Below, piece by piece: positions 50,460 to 63,500 of a stretch of DNA of 64,000 nt. Origin of the DNA: Helopsaltes ochotensis. Lineage: Eukaryota > Chordata > Aves > Passeriformes > Locustellidae. Numbering within the stretch: the stretch's first letter is position 1; each line of letters opens with the position of its first letter. The DNA is taken from assembly GCA_013400155.1 (NCBI GenBank), contig VXBM01000043.1, forward strand, positions 269,097 to 333,096, written 5' to 3'. Made by a program: the position numbers and the translations under genes. The notes beneath the pieces are model-generated. The model was not told where the DNA came from. It saw only the letters and a program-made list of their open reading frames with translations, and did not search any database.

Positions 50460-50720
50460 TGAAGAGGTTAAATCTGATTGTAATTAGATTCTGGTATGCG
50501 TGGTCATGTGGCTAATAGTAAATTTTCCTTGATTAACTGATCCTGTTTGTTAAGAGCTCCTATTAACATTAGCACACTCTATGTCGGCTGTGGAGACACA
50601 CCATGGACCAGTGCAAGATTAATGAAGGCAGGTACGCATGCTGATTAGAATGTGGCAGTTTAATAAACTCTTCTAACATTAAATTATTTAATGCATTCAT
50701 GCTCATGTAGGCTATTCAAT
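50460..50720. promoter_or_regulatory. Possible conserved noncoding element
   Basis: This is complex, non-repetitive sequence with TGTAATTAGATT, TTGATTAACTGATCC, AGATTAATGAAGGC, a palindrome-containing GTACGCATGCTGATTAG and ACATTAAATTATTTAATGC. The last contains the inverted repeat CATTAAAT/ATTTAATG. Dense TAAT/ATTA cores in long complex sequence are typical of developmental enhancers in gene deserts. The assignment is pattern-based only. Confidence 0.25.
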
Positions 50721-53700
50721 GGTCAGCTTGACCACCTATGTGTTAATATTGGGAATTGAAATGCAGAGGATGGAAGAAATATAGCAGTGGATGAGGTAAT
50801 TAGCTCTCATGTCTGATAAATGGGGCAATACCTATGTGTATACATGTTTTAGCACATCACAAATGGTGCTTTCATTAACTGGAATCTCTTGCTGAAAATT
50901 TTCTGAACGTTTAGTTTGATTTTGATCCCACAAACAATTCAGCTAACTACTATAGCCAGAATCTGTTTAATACTTGAAGCAAATCTATAGCGGGCTATAG
51001 TGATAAAACACATTGTTAAAATGTTACACAAAAATTATCACTGGAGCTTTGAAGTAATTTCTATGTTCTTCCAGTGCACTTTTTTGAAACAAAGATAATA
51101 TTTAATAAACATTACCTGAACAATTACATGCTGTGGGCTGATTCATGTTTTATCTTGTGTATTTCTCTCCCAAGTGTCACTAACAAGTGCTTGTTTGCAG
51201 GAAACTTGTGGGCAAAGTGTTCAAGCCAAACAGTTGCTCTTCCAAGCACTACCAGCATAATCGAAGCGTGTACTTGGGTTAAATTCCATCTTCTTATGGG
51301 GCAACACAAGTCCCATGTCATACACTGTATCAATTCCCGTTCAAAGCACCAGGAAACAAAGGCAAGGTTTTGGTGTAAGGTGTGGGTCCCATAATGTGAT
51401 GCATTTTGCCTTCAGTGGCATCCAAAACACATCAGTGGAAGAGCTGAGGACTAGCCTGGTAGTCCTTCTGCCCAACCCCTTTTGCTGGCATTTGAATCTC
51501 TTTTCAGGTCATTTAGCAAATCTAAATAAATGACAGAAATGGCTGATGGGCTTCAATTCAACACTATGTCCAGCTTCAAAATGCTTAACAAAATATAACC
51601 TTGCTAGAGCACTTTGGTGAATGAGCACTTTACTTATTGACTGTGGTCTGTGTCCATTCATTTACAGTAAGCCACTCATTTCAAATAGCTTTTCTAACAT
51701 TTTAAAGATTAAAATGTTATAAAATGAATAGCTTTAGTACTGATCAGCCACATAAGTGCATATTACTAGAATTTAATTAGCCAAGCTATTACGTCATTCC
51801 CAATAGTACAATGTGACAACATTGATGAAGAAAACCCATCACTCCAGGCCTAGGAATCTTTCCTAAACATGGACTAATCAACAGGATTGGGGTGGAAACT
51901 GCGTCTTTCCTGATAAATTTTAGGTTCTACCACTGCAAAAGACTAAAAAAAAATCAGTGTATTGAAGATGTAGCTGAGACAGAGACAGATCCAAAAAATG
52001 TAGGCAGCACTTAAGGCAAAACAAGTAGGACATTTTTAGCCTTCTTATGCTTACTTAAGTCATCTGAAAGATTCATAGCATAGCTGTAAAAGAAGAAAGG
52101 AAAAAAAAGGCTAAAATTTCCAAACTAACTAAAAAATCCAAACCAAACAAAGAAAAAAAGATGACTTCAGAAAATAAATTCATCTAAAAGAATGCTTTTT
52201 GCTGAATCTTGCTTGAAAGCATGATGGAGGCATGTAAGCAATGAGCAGAAAGCAAGCCTTACAAGTTTGGGTAAGGTCAAAGAAGCCTAGAGACTGTCCT
52301 GGCAATGCTGCTACATGGAGCTGGTGACAAGAACAGAGGAACTGTTCTTCTGGCTGGCTGATGTTTCCTATGTGCAAGCAGAACAGGATTTTATCAACAA
52401 AAAAGATTGCTTCACAGAATTACCCATCTCAGTTTCTTCCCTAATCCCTAAGTTTCTATCTTCTGTCTTCTTGGATCAATTAGAGTGACACCATTTTTCA
52501 TCTGCAACTAGTTAAAAGAATATAGTAATAGTAAAATAAGAAAAAATATGTGATACCCTTTATTCTAAGGGAACAGAGTTCATTAGCTTCCTTCCCTCAC
52601 CTTGCAACGCTACATTTAATTTAAAAATCTGCTTTTTCTGACTTGGATCTCAAGTGGTCATACTGGATTTCATCTGGTTTCATCGCATGTCCCATGCTGT
52701 TCCTCTGGGCGGTGTCTGCTCCTTGAGACTAGTGCTCTGCTGCATGCCAAAATGTACTCACAGTGTGCCTGGAATAGACTGCTAATCATCGGGTACAGGC
52801 AAGAAGACAGACAGTAAGAGAAAAGCATACAGATCCATTCCAAATCAAAGACAGTGATTTGAGGGGACAGGATCAAGGAGAAAAGCACCAATAAAAGTAA
52901 AGAAAAGTAAAGCAGTATTGGAAGAGATGAAGATACCGTGAAAGCAACATAAAGAAAATGAGGCGGAGGCAAAGTCATAAAAAGGCGGATTCACATGCTT
53001 GGAAGCTTTGACTTAATCCCTAGCAGTAGCTCCTGAGCACTTGTTGGAATATATGATTATATGACGTGGTAGAGAGGAATTCTAAGACGGGGAAGATGCC
53101 AATCACTTTCAGTTAAAGGGAACCTTCCCAAAAAATCCTTTCAAAGAATCTGTGTGGACAAGCAAGATCTGTGGGTGCTGGTAGATCACAGAGCCCCATG
53201 TCTTTGAGGTCATGTGCTACATGATGCACCCGAAATCTGATCACTTGTCCTGTTTTGACAGATCTCGAGATAAGGATAAATGATTCTAATACATGGTAGG
53301 ATTAACAGGAGGCATTGTCAGCTGAACTGCCTACACCTTCCTAAGCAGCTTCCTTTAGCTTGTAAAGGCCTTGACAGTCGGCATTCTCAGATGCAGATTT
53401 CTAGAACAGAAGAGAAAGGTGTGTGGTATTGTATTCTCTGACAAGCCTAGGATTCTGAATATCACAAAGACACAAGGACTGCATGGCATTAGGTAATTTT
53501 CTGAAGTTGCTGTACTTATTCTGCGCTTGTCTAATCCTCTCTTCTCGCTCCTCTATAATCTCTCCAGGTCCCCCTCCAATGCCCTTCCAATTACAGTTCC
53601 ATGCTGCCCATCATGTCGTCAGATGGGAGATACTAGGTTTGGATTAGCACTAAATTCCCTTAAGTCCCTCAAAGTCTCCGCCTGGGTATGAAGTAAGCCT

Positions 53701-56422
53701 GAAACTTTAATTATATCTGCCCAGCTGATACAAGTTCTTTCTTCCCAGCTAGATATTTGTGTTTCAGGAGACCAAACCAGTTAGCATATATCTTCTGAGC
53801 ATGAACTAGCAAAAATTTTGAAAGAAAAGCTCCCTGAACAAATCAACTAATATTGTATGGTATTTTTAGTCTTGAACTGTGGTGGTTTTCTAAGCAAACA
53901 GCACGTTTTTCACAAGTGGCTGCTGCACAAACAGCTCTCATCATAAATGATGTTGAAGTCTGCTTACTTCAAATGATCAGGGAAATCAAGCAGATCATGG
54001 TTTTGGTGAAGTTATCAAAATTCTTACGTCTACATATGTATTGATTAGCTAAATCCTGCTGAGAAAGACACAGGGGCAGTTGAGTGAGTTCATGCTTTGC
54101 CTTTCTCCTGAGCACATCTATGGCCACTCCACAGACACTGCTGAGGAACATAAGCCAATGAATATCACGTTCCATTTCCAGCACTTCCTCAGTTGTGCTG
54201 TGCTCTACTTGCATTATTTCCATGAGCTGTTTTGAATCAACATAGACTTTGGAAAGATAAGACTCTCTTTCACTATTTCAGAAATAGAATTTCTTTAATT
54301 TTCTGTTCTAGTATCAAAAATAGTAAAAGGGTTTATTATGTGTCAGGAAGTCTTCCCAGCTTAATCTGACTTAATTATCAATATAACTAAAATACTTCTA
54401 GTAACAATAAAACAGCACAAATCAGTAAAGTCACATACAAAGTCCAAAATATAACTGCATTGCGTTGCCTTAATGTAACTAAAACAGAGAAATATAGTCC
54501 AATACTTTTGTCTCTAATTTCCTTTAAAACTCACTCAGGAATACCAGGATAGAAATGAAATATTGGCTGTCTTGTCTAATGGGGCCTCTCATCTCTCTTT
54601 ATGTGAAACTACCTGGGTCGGATGGATAGATAATTTGCCTACTAAGAGCTCATGCCCTTGCTTTATTAATCTGTTTGTCTTTAAGAATTGGTTTTTCAGG
54701 TCGAGACCCCAAAGGAAGCCACTTAAACAGAATACTCCTGGTGGGCATGAAAGAGGCCATGATGTGGTGGTCACCTTCCTCCCCCATTTATCCTGGAGAG
54801 AATGCAAGGTTTGGTTAGGAAACACCATCTGTGCAACTACCTAAAAAGTACTCTTACCAATTCCACCCCACAGCTGCTACCAGGCAAAGGATGGAGATTC
54901 ACAGACATGTCTCTGGTCCAGGGGTGGAGGATGACTCTTGTATTCAACCATGTGGCCTCAAACCTTGTGTCTGTAGAAGCATTTCATGGTGCAAAGAGAA
55001 TATGTGAGGTCCTGCTGCAGACTAAGAGCAGTTAGGAAAGAAATGACAACCATTTTATTGTGTTTATTCCTTCCTGAGGGGTGCCGGGTGCACAGCCAAT
55101 ACAACCCAGACTTTCCACAACAACATAGTCCAAAAAGTAGTTTTTGTACCAGAAGATTTTGAGAAGTACTTTAGTGCACTTTATAAATTTAGATTTGTAA
55201 AGATATACAGTGCAATGTAGAGGTTTAGGCCAGACAGCTACTTCTAGCAGTAATGGCTGTTCCACCTCTGAATTCCCAGGTGTGATACAGAAAATTACCT
55301 CCAACTATCAAATTTAACTGATTTCACTTTTAATTTTTTATCTTGATTTTTTCATAGGCTGCTTCAGATTTTTTAAAGCTATTTCAATACCCAGATGTGC
55401 TGTAAGGACTCCTCATGTAATTAATTCAATTGGTAACTTGACTTTGAAGAATATACAAATAGATAAACTTATATTGTTATATAAAAAAACCCACTAGCTT
55501 AAAGGAGCAGTGCTGTTGCAAACTCAAGCAAAGTTAAAGAATGTGGGAAAAAAGGTGGCTTGTGGCAGCAACTGAGGCAGGACCTAACAGTCATGCAGTC
55601 TTAATTCATTCCCTTAAATTTGCAATATGGATTTAAATTATGCGATTACATTACTAATTTTCCCCCAGGAGATAATCACTTCAGTCCACAACTGAGGTAG
55701 ATGGTGCTCAACAAAGGAACAGGGCAGTTCTTCAGTATTTTCATTACTCTCACTGTTCAGAGAGGGGTCTCCATCTTCCTCAGTTCATACTCACTTTAAA
55801 ATGTATTTTAAAGAACAGAGAATTTTCATTTACTTGTGGGATAGTCTACTGCACTCCATGGCATAGTATCTGAATAATACTCAAACATTAATGAATTTAT
55901 TTTCAGAACAATCCTTTGGTTCATTTAATTGTAAACCATTTTACAAGTGGGAAGCTGAGGCACAGAGCTAATAAGGTTAAAAATATCTGTTCGTCCTGGG
56001 TTCTTCTGAGATGCCTAACACTGTTTCTCCTTACTATTCAGCATCATGCAACACTGTATTTGTTCAAGTGTACTTCCTATTGACCTATTGTGGTTATGAA
56101 GTACTTCACTAAATCTTAGCATACCTCTGTGGGCTAATGAAAACACACTTCTTCTGGGTCAGCTGACACAGATGTAATCCTGTTGCCATTGGCAGCAGCA
56201 AGGGTTGGGTTTAAATTCACGGGAATTACAACAAAAACTCAAGTTGTCAAAATGAACCGAGAGGTAATTACACTAAGATTTCTGGGGCTAAAACAAGAAA
56301 CCTAATTCTCCCACTTGCAAAGCAGCAGTTTAACAACCCGCATTTTCATTAAAGATAGAACAGCAAGCTATGCCCATGTAGACAAGCAGGGAATGACTAA
56401 TTTACAGAACTCTAGCTTTACA

Positions 56423-56488
56423 TGCTTTCCTCCAGGAACTGCTCTGGGGCCAGCTGCTTTCCTCCAGGAGATGCTTTCCCTCCAGCTC
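56423..56488 (+). repeat. Short C/T-rich minisatellite
   Basis: TGCTTTCCTCCAGGA occurs at 56423-56437 and, 32 bp later, identically at 56455-56469. A diverged third copy (TGCTTTCCCTCCAGCTC) begins at 56472. The repeats lead into a locally GC-richer stretch (56500-56610) with only a few CpGs, which I do not consider a CpG island. Confidence 0.75.
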
Positions 56489-59400
56489 CTGCTTTGAGAT
56501 GAGCTGTTCCTGCTGGGTTAGGCTTAGCTCAGGCTGGCCAGCCAGGAGCACCCAGCCCACGCCGCCCTGCCCCGGCCATGGCCCACGCTGAGCCTCCCTT
56601 CACTGACTGCTCATCTGGCTCCAGCATTCCATCCCCGGGAACACTGCACACTACTGACAGCTAATACACTTTCTTGGAGATCTTTTCTTTCATATGAGCA
56701 CTCCAGGGCTGGGAGCTCTTGCTGTAGAAGACAGCGACCATTTTCTCCCCTTCCCTTCCTGCCCACACGGACAAGGAGCAGGCCTAGGCTTTTCTACACA
56801 GGCTCAGGAATGGTCCTACACTTTCTAGGATTTGTTGTCCTTGGAGGACACAAGTCCCAGTTAGCAGAAATGAAATTCAAACACAGAAAAACTACCACGT
56901 GCAAAACCCGGTGTGTCTCAGGCTGGAAACCGCCCACAGCAGAGCCCTCTCACCTTTGCTCTTCCTCCTGGCCTTTTCTGCCTCCAGGCTTCTCCAGCCA
57001 AAGAGAAACATGGGAGTTTCACTTTTACTGTAGACCTCAGTTAATCTGATTTTTTATAAAAGATTTCTCCATCTGAACAGACATAAGATTAGGATCCAGT
57101 TCTTCAAGACAACTATCAATTGCCAGCCTTCTTTACTGATTTGCATCTTCTGTCCTTGTGTCATGGGAATCTGTTCTTCACCTCTGTTTCCTGTTCTTCA
57201 CCTCAGCCTCATCATTCCAGCTTTTTCCTAACAGTTCCCATACACAATTTACCAAATTACATTTCCTACCCTCTTCATATTGAAATGAAGGGAGGTCTCA
57301 AGATACAGAAGAAGGTCACTGAGATAACCTAAAGGTTAATTATTGCTCTAAGTTTTGGTATTTAAGTGCCTAAGTGTGCAAGCACATTTTAGTGCTGGCA
57401 GAATCACTAGAGTAGAAGTCCACTCTGCTTCAGCAGCTCTGGGGAAGGAAGGAAGAAAGGAATATTGGTGCACTCGAGGGGTGTAGCCCCCACATTCAGT
57501 GATGCAATCCAGAAGCAAAAGATTAAATCTTGCCAGAGAAAAAAGAAATTTAAAAATCCACAAAATTGATAAATTTAGCTGCTGAACTCTAACAACTCCC
57601 CCTGGAGCAAACAAGCAAAAACTGACTGAATTTTTAATAGCAGCTGATTAGTTAGCCAAACTTTTGCACTTCCTTCCTGACAATAGTGAAAGCCACGTCC
57701 TGATACACTTATCACTGCTGCCAAATGGCAAGTCCTTGCTCTTGCCTGGGAGCTCCAGTGATTCTCAGTAACACAATGACTTAGAGTAATGAATGAAACA
57801 AAGCACTGTGTTTCCCTCATTTTATTCTCTTGAACAGCAGAAAAAAAATCAGCAAAATTTTAAAATAAAATGGTATTTTTCAATCTAAGTATTTCAACTA
57901 GCATCTAAAAGGGGTCTTCTAATAGGTCTTTGCTGTCCAGGTTGTGATTAAGACAGTAAGAGTGCCAAATGTGTGTTTCTGGCAAATAGATGGATGGCCA
58001 GACAAAGATATATGTTTTACACTCTTATGAACCATCTGGCCAGAGGAGAAACATTGGAACTTGAATTTTGTCTCCAGCTACAAGTATTCACTTATCATCA
58101 GTCCACTAAAGGGGGTGATGCTGTGGGAGAACACCTGTCTACACCAATTTCTTGTTCTCTTCAATCCATAATTATATATCCCTGGGAAAAAGGTTCTGAA
58201 TTCCATACCACAGGCACCTTCAAGTAATTACTTCACTCTAAAATTACATTAAAAGTATTTTGTGGAGGTTTTTTTAATTTTTCTGTTTTAAAGAAGGCAA
58301 TATATTTTAATAATCATGTGTTGAAATTTTTTATTAAACCCTCTATAAATTTAAGAAAATATTTTAAAAGGGTTTTTTAATATTGAAAACCACCTTCTTT
58401 AACAAAAAAGCTCACTCTTAGTCATTCAACACCTGACATGTCAAAACATGAGAATAAGCACGCAATGTTAAGGCTAAAAGGGGGCAGCTCTCACTGTGAC
58501 AGATTAGTTTCAGCAACGCCAAGAGCCACAACAGAAAAGCTTCTTGCATCTACTTGCATGAGTCTTATACTTAGCTTACCAACCTTACAGCTCAGGAATT
58601 GCTTCTTATGCGGTCTGTACAAAACCAAATAGAATCAGGGGATCATGCCCTCATGAAGTATCTGGACTGTATAATAGCAATAATTATAGGGTAGTATCAT
58701 TAAGAATCTGCCTACATTTTTCACTGTGACAGATTCAGTGCACTATGGAATCCAACTTTTAATTGAAAAATAGTCAAACTATAGCATTGCTGCTTGCAAA
58801 GATAAACTTTTCATTTGTACATGGATGCAGTCTTGTCTCAGTCTAACGCAACAGCTTTGAGGAAGATTGCCCTCATCTGTCTCAACTGTTTGCTATTTGC
58901 CAAACATAACGCCTCAAATCTCCCTGAGACTAGAGAGCAAACTTGAGAGAATCTCAGCCTATGTTTTACTTAGCATGGAATAACTGCTTCCTTCGAGCAT
59001 GATTTAAAACAGCCCAGAAGGATTCTCTTTGGATCCCAGAAACTAACGTGCCAAAAATCGGTGTTGGAAAATGGGGTACGTACTCTGAAGCATGAGATGA
59101 AATTAACAGTAATTATATTTAAGGGGCTGTTGTATCATATAGAAGGTTTACGTATATAGAAAACAGTCACTACAACACATTGTTCTATGCTGTGCTTAAA
59201 AAAATCCCAAATTCAGATATCACAACCTTTGATTTGCATAGAGATTAGTATATGATGTGCCCCTCTATATGGCCCAAGATACAGCTAGATTGATGCTGCG
59301 ATAGTGGATGTCTTATCACTTTCTAGGAAAAAAACACCACCTTCAACTCCAGCCCTTAGTTGGGGGCCAGTAAACAAATTGCAACTCATAAACTGAGATC

Positions 59401-59991
59401 TGATTTTGCAAAAGGGAACCACATGTGAAAAGCAACTGCTAAGGTTGCATGATTTGATTGTGGGGAAGAGTCAAAATTGCATTAAGAGATATATCAATCT
59501 ATAAAATTTTTCACAGAAAGAAAATTCAGGAAAAAAATGTAATACATTAAATGAGTTAAATTGCAAGGATAATGTTTAAAATTTTTTGCTTAATCTTCTC
59601 TCTTTAAATTGAAGGATTGCAGCTAACAAAGATTCAATATTTGTGTACAATTAGAAATACTGCCAACTACATCCAAGGGCTGTTGGAATGTCCTCACAGA
59701 GAGATCTCCATAAAGCTTTCTCCCTGCAATGAATGTTAAGTGCATAGATATTTGACCTTCTCAAGTTAAGTAAAAGTGAGACAAAAATGGGGGAAAATAT
59801 TCTGATTGAAGGAGAAACATCCATCATACTTTATTTCTGTGAATTTTTGATGTACACTGAGCACAAACATCTCAAAGAATCACCCGAAATTCTGCTCGGT
59901 TAATTACTGTAAGAATCTCCATGTATTGAAGTGGAATTAGGGCAACGGACAGAGCAATTCTTTTTGCAATAACTTCGATAGTCAGTAAGTG

Positions 59992-59996
59992 CTCCC
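59992..59996 (+). repeat. Left target-site duplication of LTR
   Basis: CTCCC immediately precedes the LTR and CTCCT immediately follows it (60570-60574), four of five bases identical. A 5-bp duplication is usual for ERVL-type integration. Confidence 0.5.
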
Positions 59997-60569
59997 TGTG
60001 TTGGGTCTGGCTGAGAAAGAGACAGTTTTCCCCATAGCAGCCCCCCAGTGCTGGGCTTTGCACGGGTAGCTAGAAAGGTGTTGATAGCACACCAGTGTGC
60101 TGCCTACTGCTGAGCACTGCTGGCACAGCATCGGAGCTGTCTCTCCAACATTCCCACCTCCCATCTTGGGAGCAGATACAGGCAGGACAGCTGACCCAAA
60201 CTGACCAAAGGGATATTCCATACCATATGAACTCTGCTCAGCAATAAAAGCAATGAAAGCTAAGAGGGAAAAAGTGGGGAGTACCCATTATGATATTTCT
60301 CTTCCGGAGCAAACATATGTGTCCCTGCTTCCTGGGAAGTGTCTGGACATCACCTGCTGATTGAAACTAGAGAATAAATCTTTTGTTTTCCTCTGCTTCT
60401 GAACATGGCATTTCTTTTGCTTTATTAAACTGCCTTTATCTTGACATGAGAGGGTTTTTTCCATCTTATTTTCTCCTTTCTTATTTTCCTCCACTCTGTC
60501 CTACTGAGGAGAGGAGTGATAGAATGGCTTGGAGGGCACCTGGCATCTAGCCAAGGTCAACCCACCATA
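59997..60569 (+). mobile_element. Solo LTR, avian ERVL-like
   Basis: The 573-bp element starts TGTGTTGGGTCTGGCTGAG and ends CAACCCACCATA, where the usual terminal CA has become TA. Internal blocks I recognise as typical of a widespread bird LTR family are CAGCTGACCCAAACTGACC followed by AAGGGATATTCCATACCATA, TTATTAAACTGCCTTTATC, and GGGCACCTGGCATCTAGCC near the end. The position of the family's TATA box reads CAATAAAAGC, so the core promoter is probably weakened. ATTAAA at 60424-60429 is the expected polyadenylation signal. There is no internal proviral sequence on either side, so this is a solo LTR left by recombination between two LTRs. No viral protein-coding region is present. Confidence 0.85.
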
Positions 60570-63500
60570 CTCCTCCAGATGTCATCCTGGAGAAAGCAGT
60601 GCACATCTTTCTCGCATATTTGTCTCTGGGACAGGTGGCAATAAATTTCTACTTCTCTGCTTTAATTTTGATAGTCAGACAGGCAGACAGGCATTCATTT
60701 CACAGTGGATTCCTTTTTGTCAGCATTTCAGAATATTAGCTCTTTCACAGTCTTCCCAAAACTGAGTCTTAGTTCAAATTTCATGAACACCAGCAGTTGG
60801 TTCACATAAAGGTCAGTTTCCTAAGTTTCATCGTTCTCCTTTGTATTGATTTACTTTAGCCATACAGAGAAGATCCAAGCTTACTTCTGCTTCACCACAA
60901 AATTTTTTGGATGTTACACAGTGGAGAAAAGTAACAAGTCTGAACTGATCAGTATGTGAAAACATGTTAAGGTAACTTATGTGGAAAATTGGACTGATGC
61001 TGCTTTTACAGCTAAATTCCACTAAAGCACAAGAAAAAAAGAGTGACATTCCAACAAGACGTGCATTCCTACTAATGATCATGAATCAGGGTGGAGGAAC
61101 TTCAGTTAGTATTTAATACATCATGGCTCTCTTTTCAAGTCCTAGATCTTCTTGTATGGGTGCTAATTTAACATTCAGTAAGTAAAGATCTTTAAGGGTT
61201 AAATAAAACAATTAATATTTACATAGAAAAGTTATGTTTCTTATAATAAGTCAGTAGTAATACACAGTGAAAATTGCTTTTTCAGTATTTGGTACTGGAC
61301 TGTAATACTGCTAATGTCACTAAAAATGTAATTTTAAAAACACCTGAAGTAACCTTTACAATAACAGTCTAAATAGATTTACGATGGACTTACAGGTTTA
61401 CCTAGGATCCAGACATGAGATTTTAAATAATACAGATGTTGTCTGAGTGGAGGCTTAGGGCACAGTTGCACTGCAGCCAACTTAAAGGATCCAACAGTTT
61501 AAGGGAGCGTTAGTTTACTTGCGTCACATTATATTGCAATCTCCAGTGTTGATATCCCTTATATGTTAATTACCAGAGCAGCAGCCAATGTAATCACTCA
61601 TCAGTGGTGGCTCACTGCCAAAACTTTTTGCTATGGTTCTTGAATTTCTGCTCACTATGTTACTGAAAAGAATCCTTGCTACTGCTTCACTATGCACAGT
61701 GAATACCTTTGTCTTCCATATACCTTGGCTATTTTGTAACTCCCACAAAACATCTGTGTAACTACTGCACAACACTTCGAGCGCTGACACTATCAAAAGG
61801 GACTTGCTAGAAGAAATCACAAACATCATCAACAAGCAAGAAAAGGGTCACAAAAGTCCAGATAAATATTTCAATGTAAATGCTGAGAGGAAAAATACAG
61901 TAACAAGGCTGAGAGCACAGAACAGATGTGAATGGAATGACAGCCAAAGAGCATAAAATGAACATGGGGAGAAGTTAGTGAAAGAAAGGAACTGGATTTG
62001 GGCTGCACTCCCCACAGCTGAGTTTGGCTACTACTGAAGCCAACAGAGGGGATTGGACAATGCCTTTTTGCTATGAGGGGCAGTCAAGCCTCTGCCAAGC
62101 CTAGACAACTTTTACAAGGAACAGAAGGTGCCGAGGTTCCCTTAGACACATGAACGGAGTCTCTCCTTCTGCTGGAAAGATGCAAGGTTTCCTTGAGGAG
62201 TGGGAGTAAAAGGAAATGCCTTCTACAACCAGAAAGTAGAAGGACGGCACAGGATTCTCACTCTGCAAACAGCTCCCCCAGCTCACTTGGGTATGACATT
62301 GCCAGGAGGTGAACAAGAAAAGCATGTGCTGTAACTGCAACACTTCAAAAGCCATGCAATGAAAAATATTACACCAGCTCCTATCATGCACACCTATATT
62401 ATAGTGAAATTGTACTTCTTTCAGTTGTATACTACCTTCAAGAAACAGGTGGTGTCTATTTGTTTATACTGAACCTAAAAGCAATCTCTTTTACAAACTA
62501 AAAACTCTCATGAAAAGTCTGATTCTTTTTCCTCATTCAATGCAGCACATTAGCAATCATTAAGAAAGTATAGACTTAAAGTAGTATTGCTGATCAAATA
62601 TAATATATTGCATTAGAAATAAATTCTATATTAAAATAGGGACTTTTACTAAAGAATTACTTTTTTTTCAAATAAATTACTGAAAGTTTTGCATTATGAA
62701 AGCTCTCAGGCAAAATTAATGGTTTTGTTTTGCAAATTAATTTAGATATTAAAAAATCATATTTTCAACCAAGATCTCAGTTACTCAGATTAAATATTAA
62801 CCAAAAGCTGTCTTCTGCTTAAATAGAATTTAGCCTTTGAAGTGTTTTTATTAATCTCTTCTGATGTAGGTGCTTGAAATTCTATGAAAGTGCTGCTGCT
62901 ACCAGTTCTGTGCATCACTTACTGTAATTTATTTTCAGAACATAATTCTATTTATAAATGAAAATCCTATTAAAAGAAGACAAGAAAAATTAGTCCTAGA
63001 CTTTGCATTGGTAGAGTAGAAACAAAATGAGCGGCCTAACCTGAAGTGACATTTACAAATTACCTGTTAATTTAAACTGGGTTGAAGGATGACAGAGTTT
63101 AGTCGGACTGACAGGAAGTACCGAAGGAATGACAGTTGGGCCTGTAGTGGCCATAAAGCTCCCATAGCAAGCACATTTATCTGCCTCTCTGGGAAAACCT
63201 TCCCTTGTAGTAAATAATATATTTGTAAAAATATTTACTTCGTGGCAGCCCTGTGACTGAACATTTTATGGACCTGAACTCCTCCCCCACTCCCTCACTC
63301 TGCCATCCCCTCCTTTTAATTCTCGTTTTTACTAAGGATAAGAGCTTTAAGATGGCCACCTGCCTTTAGTCACATGGTTGATTCATCACTACCCCCCTAA
63401 AGCTAAACCACATTATTTTCTTAATGAAAATGAGACAAGAAGTGACAAGGCTTGTATCCTTTAGTTGCTTCAGGATAACGTTCATGCCCTGAGACCAGTT

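Larger units (their letters stand above)
47361..59991. other. AT-rich noncoding stretch, no gene seen
   Basis: About 12.6 kb was read on both strands without a convincing exon, RNA gene or mobile-element edge. A weak open frame with an acidic and then hydrophobic segment lies at 48126-48401. Small simple repeats (48.8, 49.46 and 49.84 kb), a possible conserved element (50.5 kb) and a small GC-richer minisatellite (56.4 kb) are listed separately. Confidence 0.55.

Noticed and set aside
56500..56610. Possible second CpG island
   Set aside because: GC is raised but only a few CpGs are present, with no GC boxes and no nearby splice donor of good quality.
58330..58390. Inverted repeat TTAAACCC ... 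GGGTTTTTTAA
   Set aside because: The arms match only over about eight bases in low-complexity A/T sequence.
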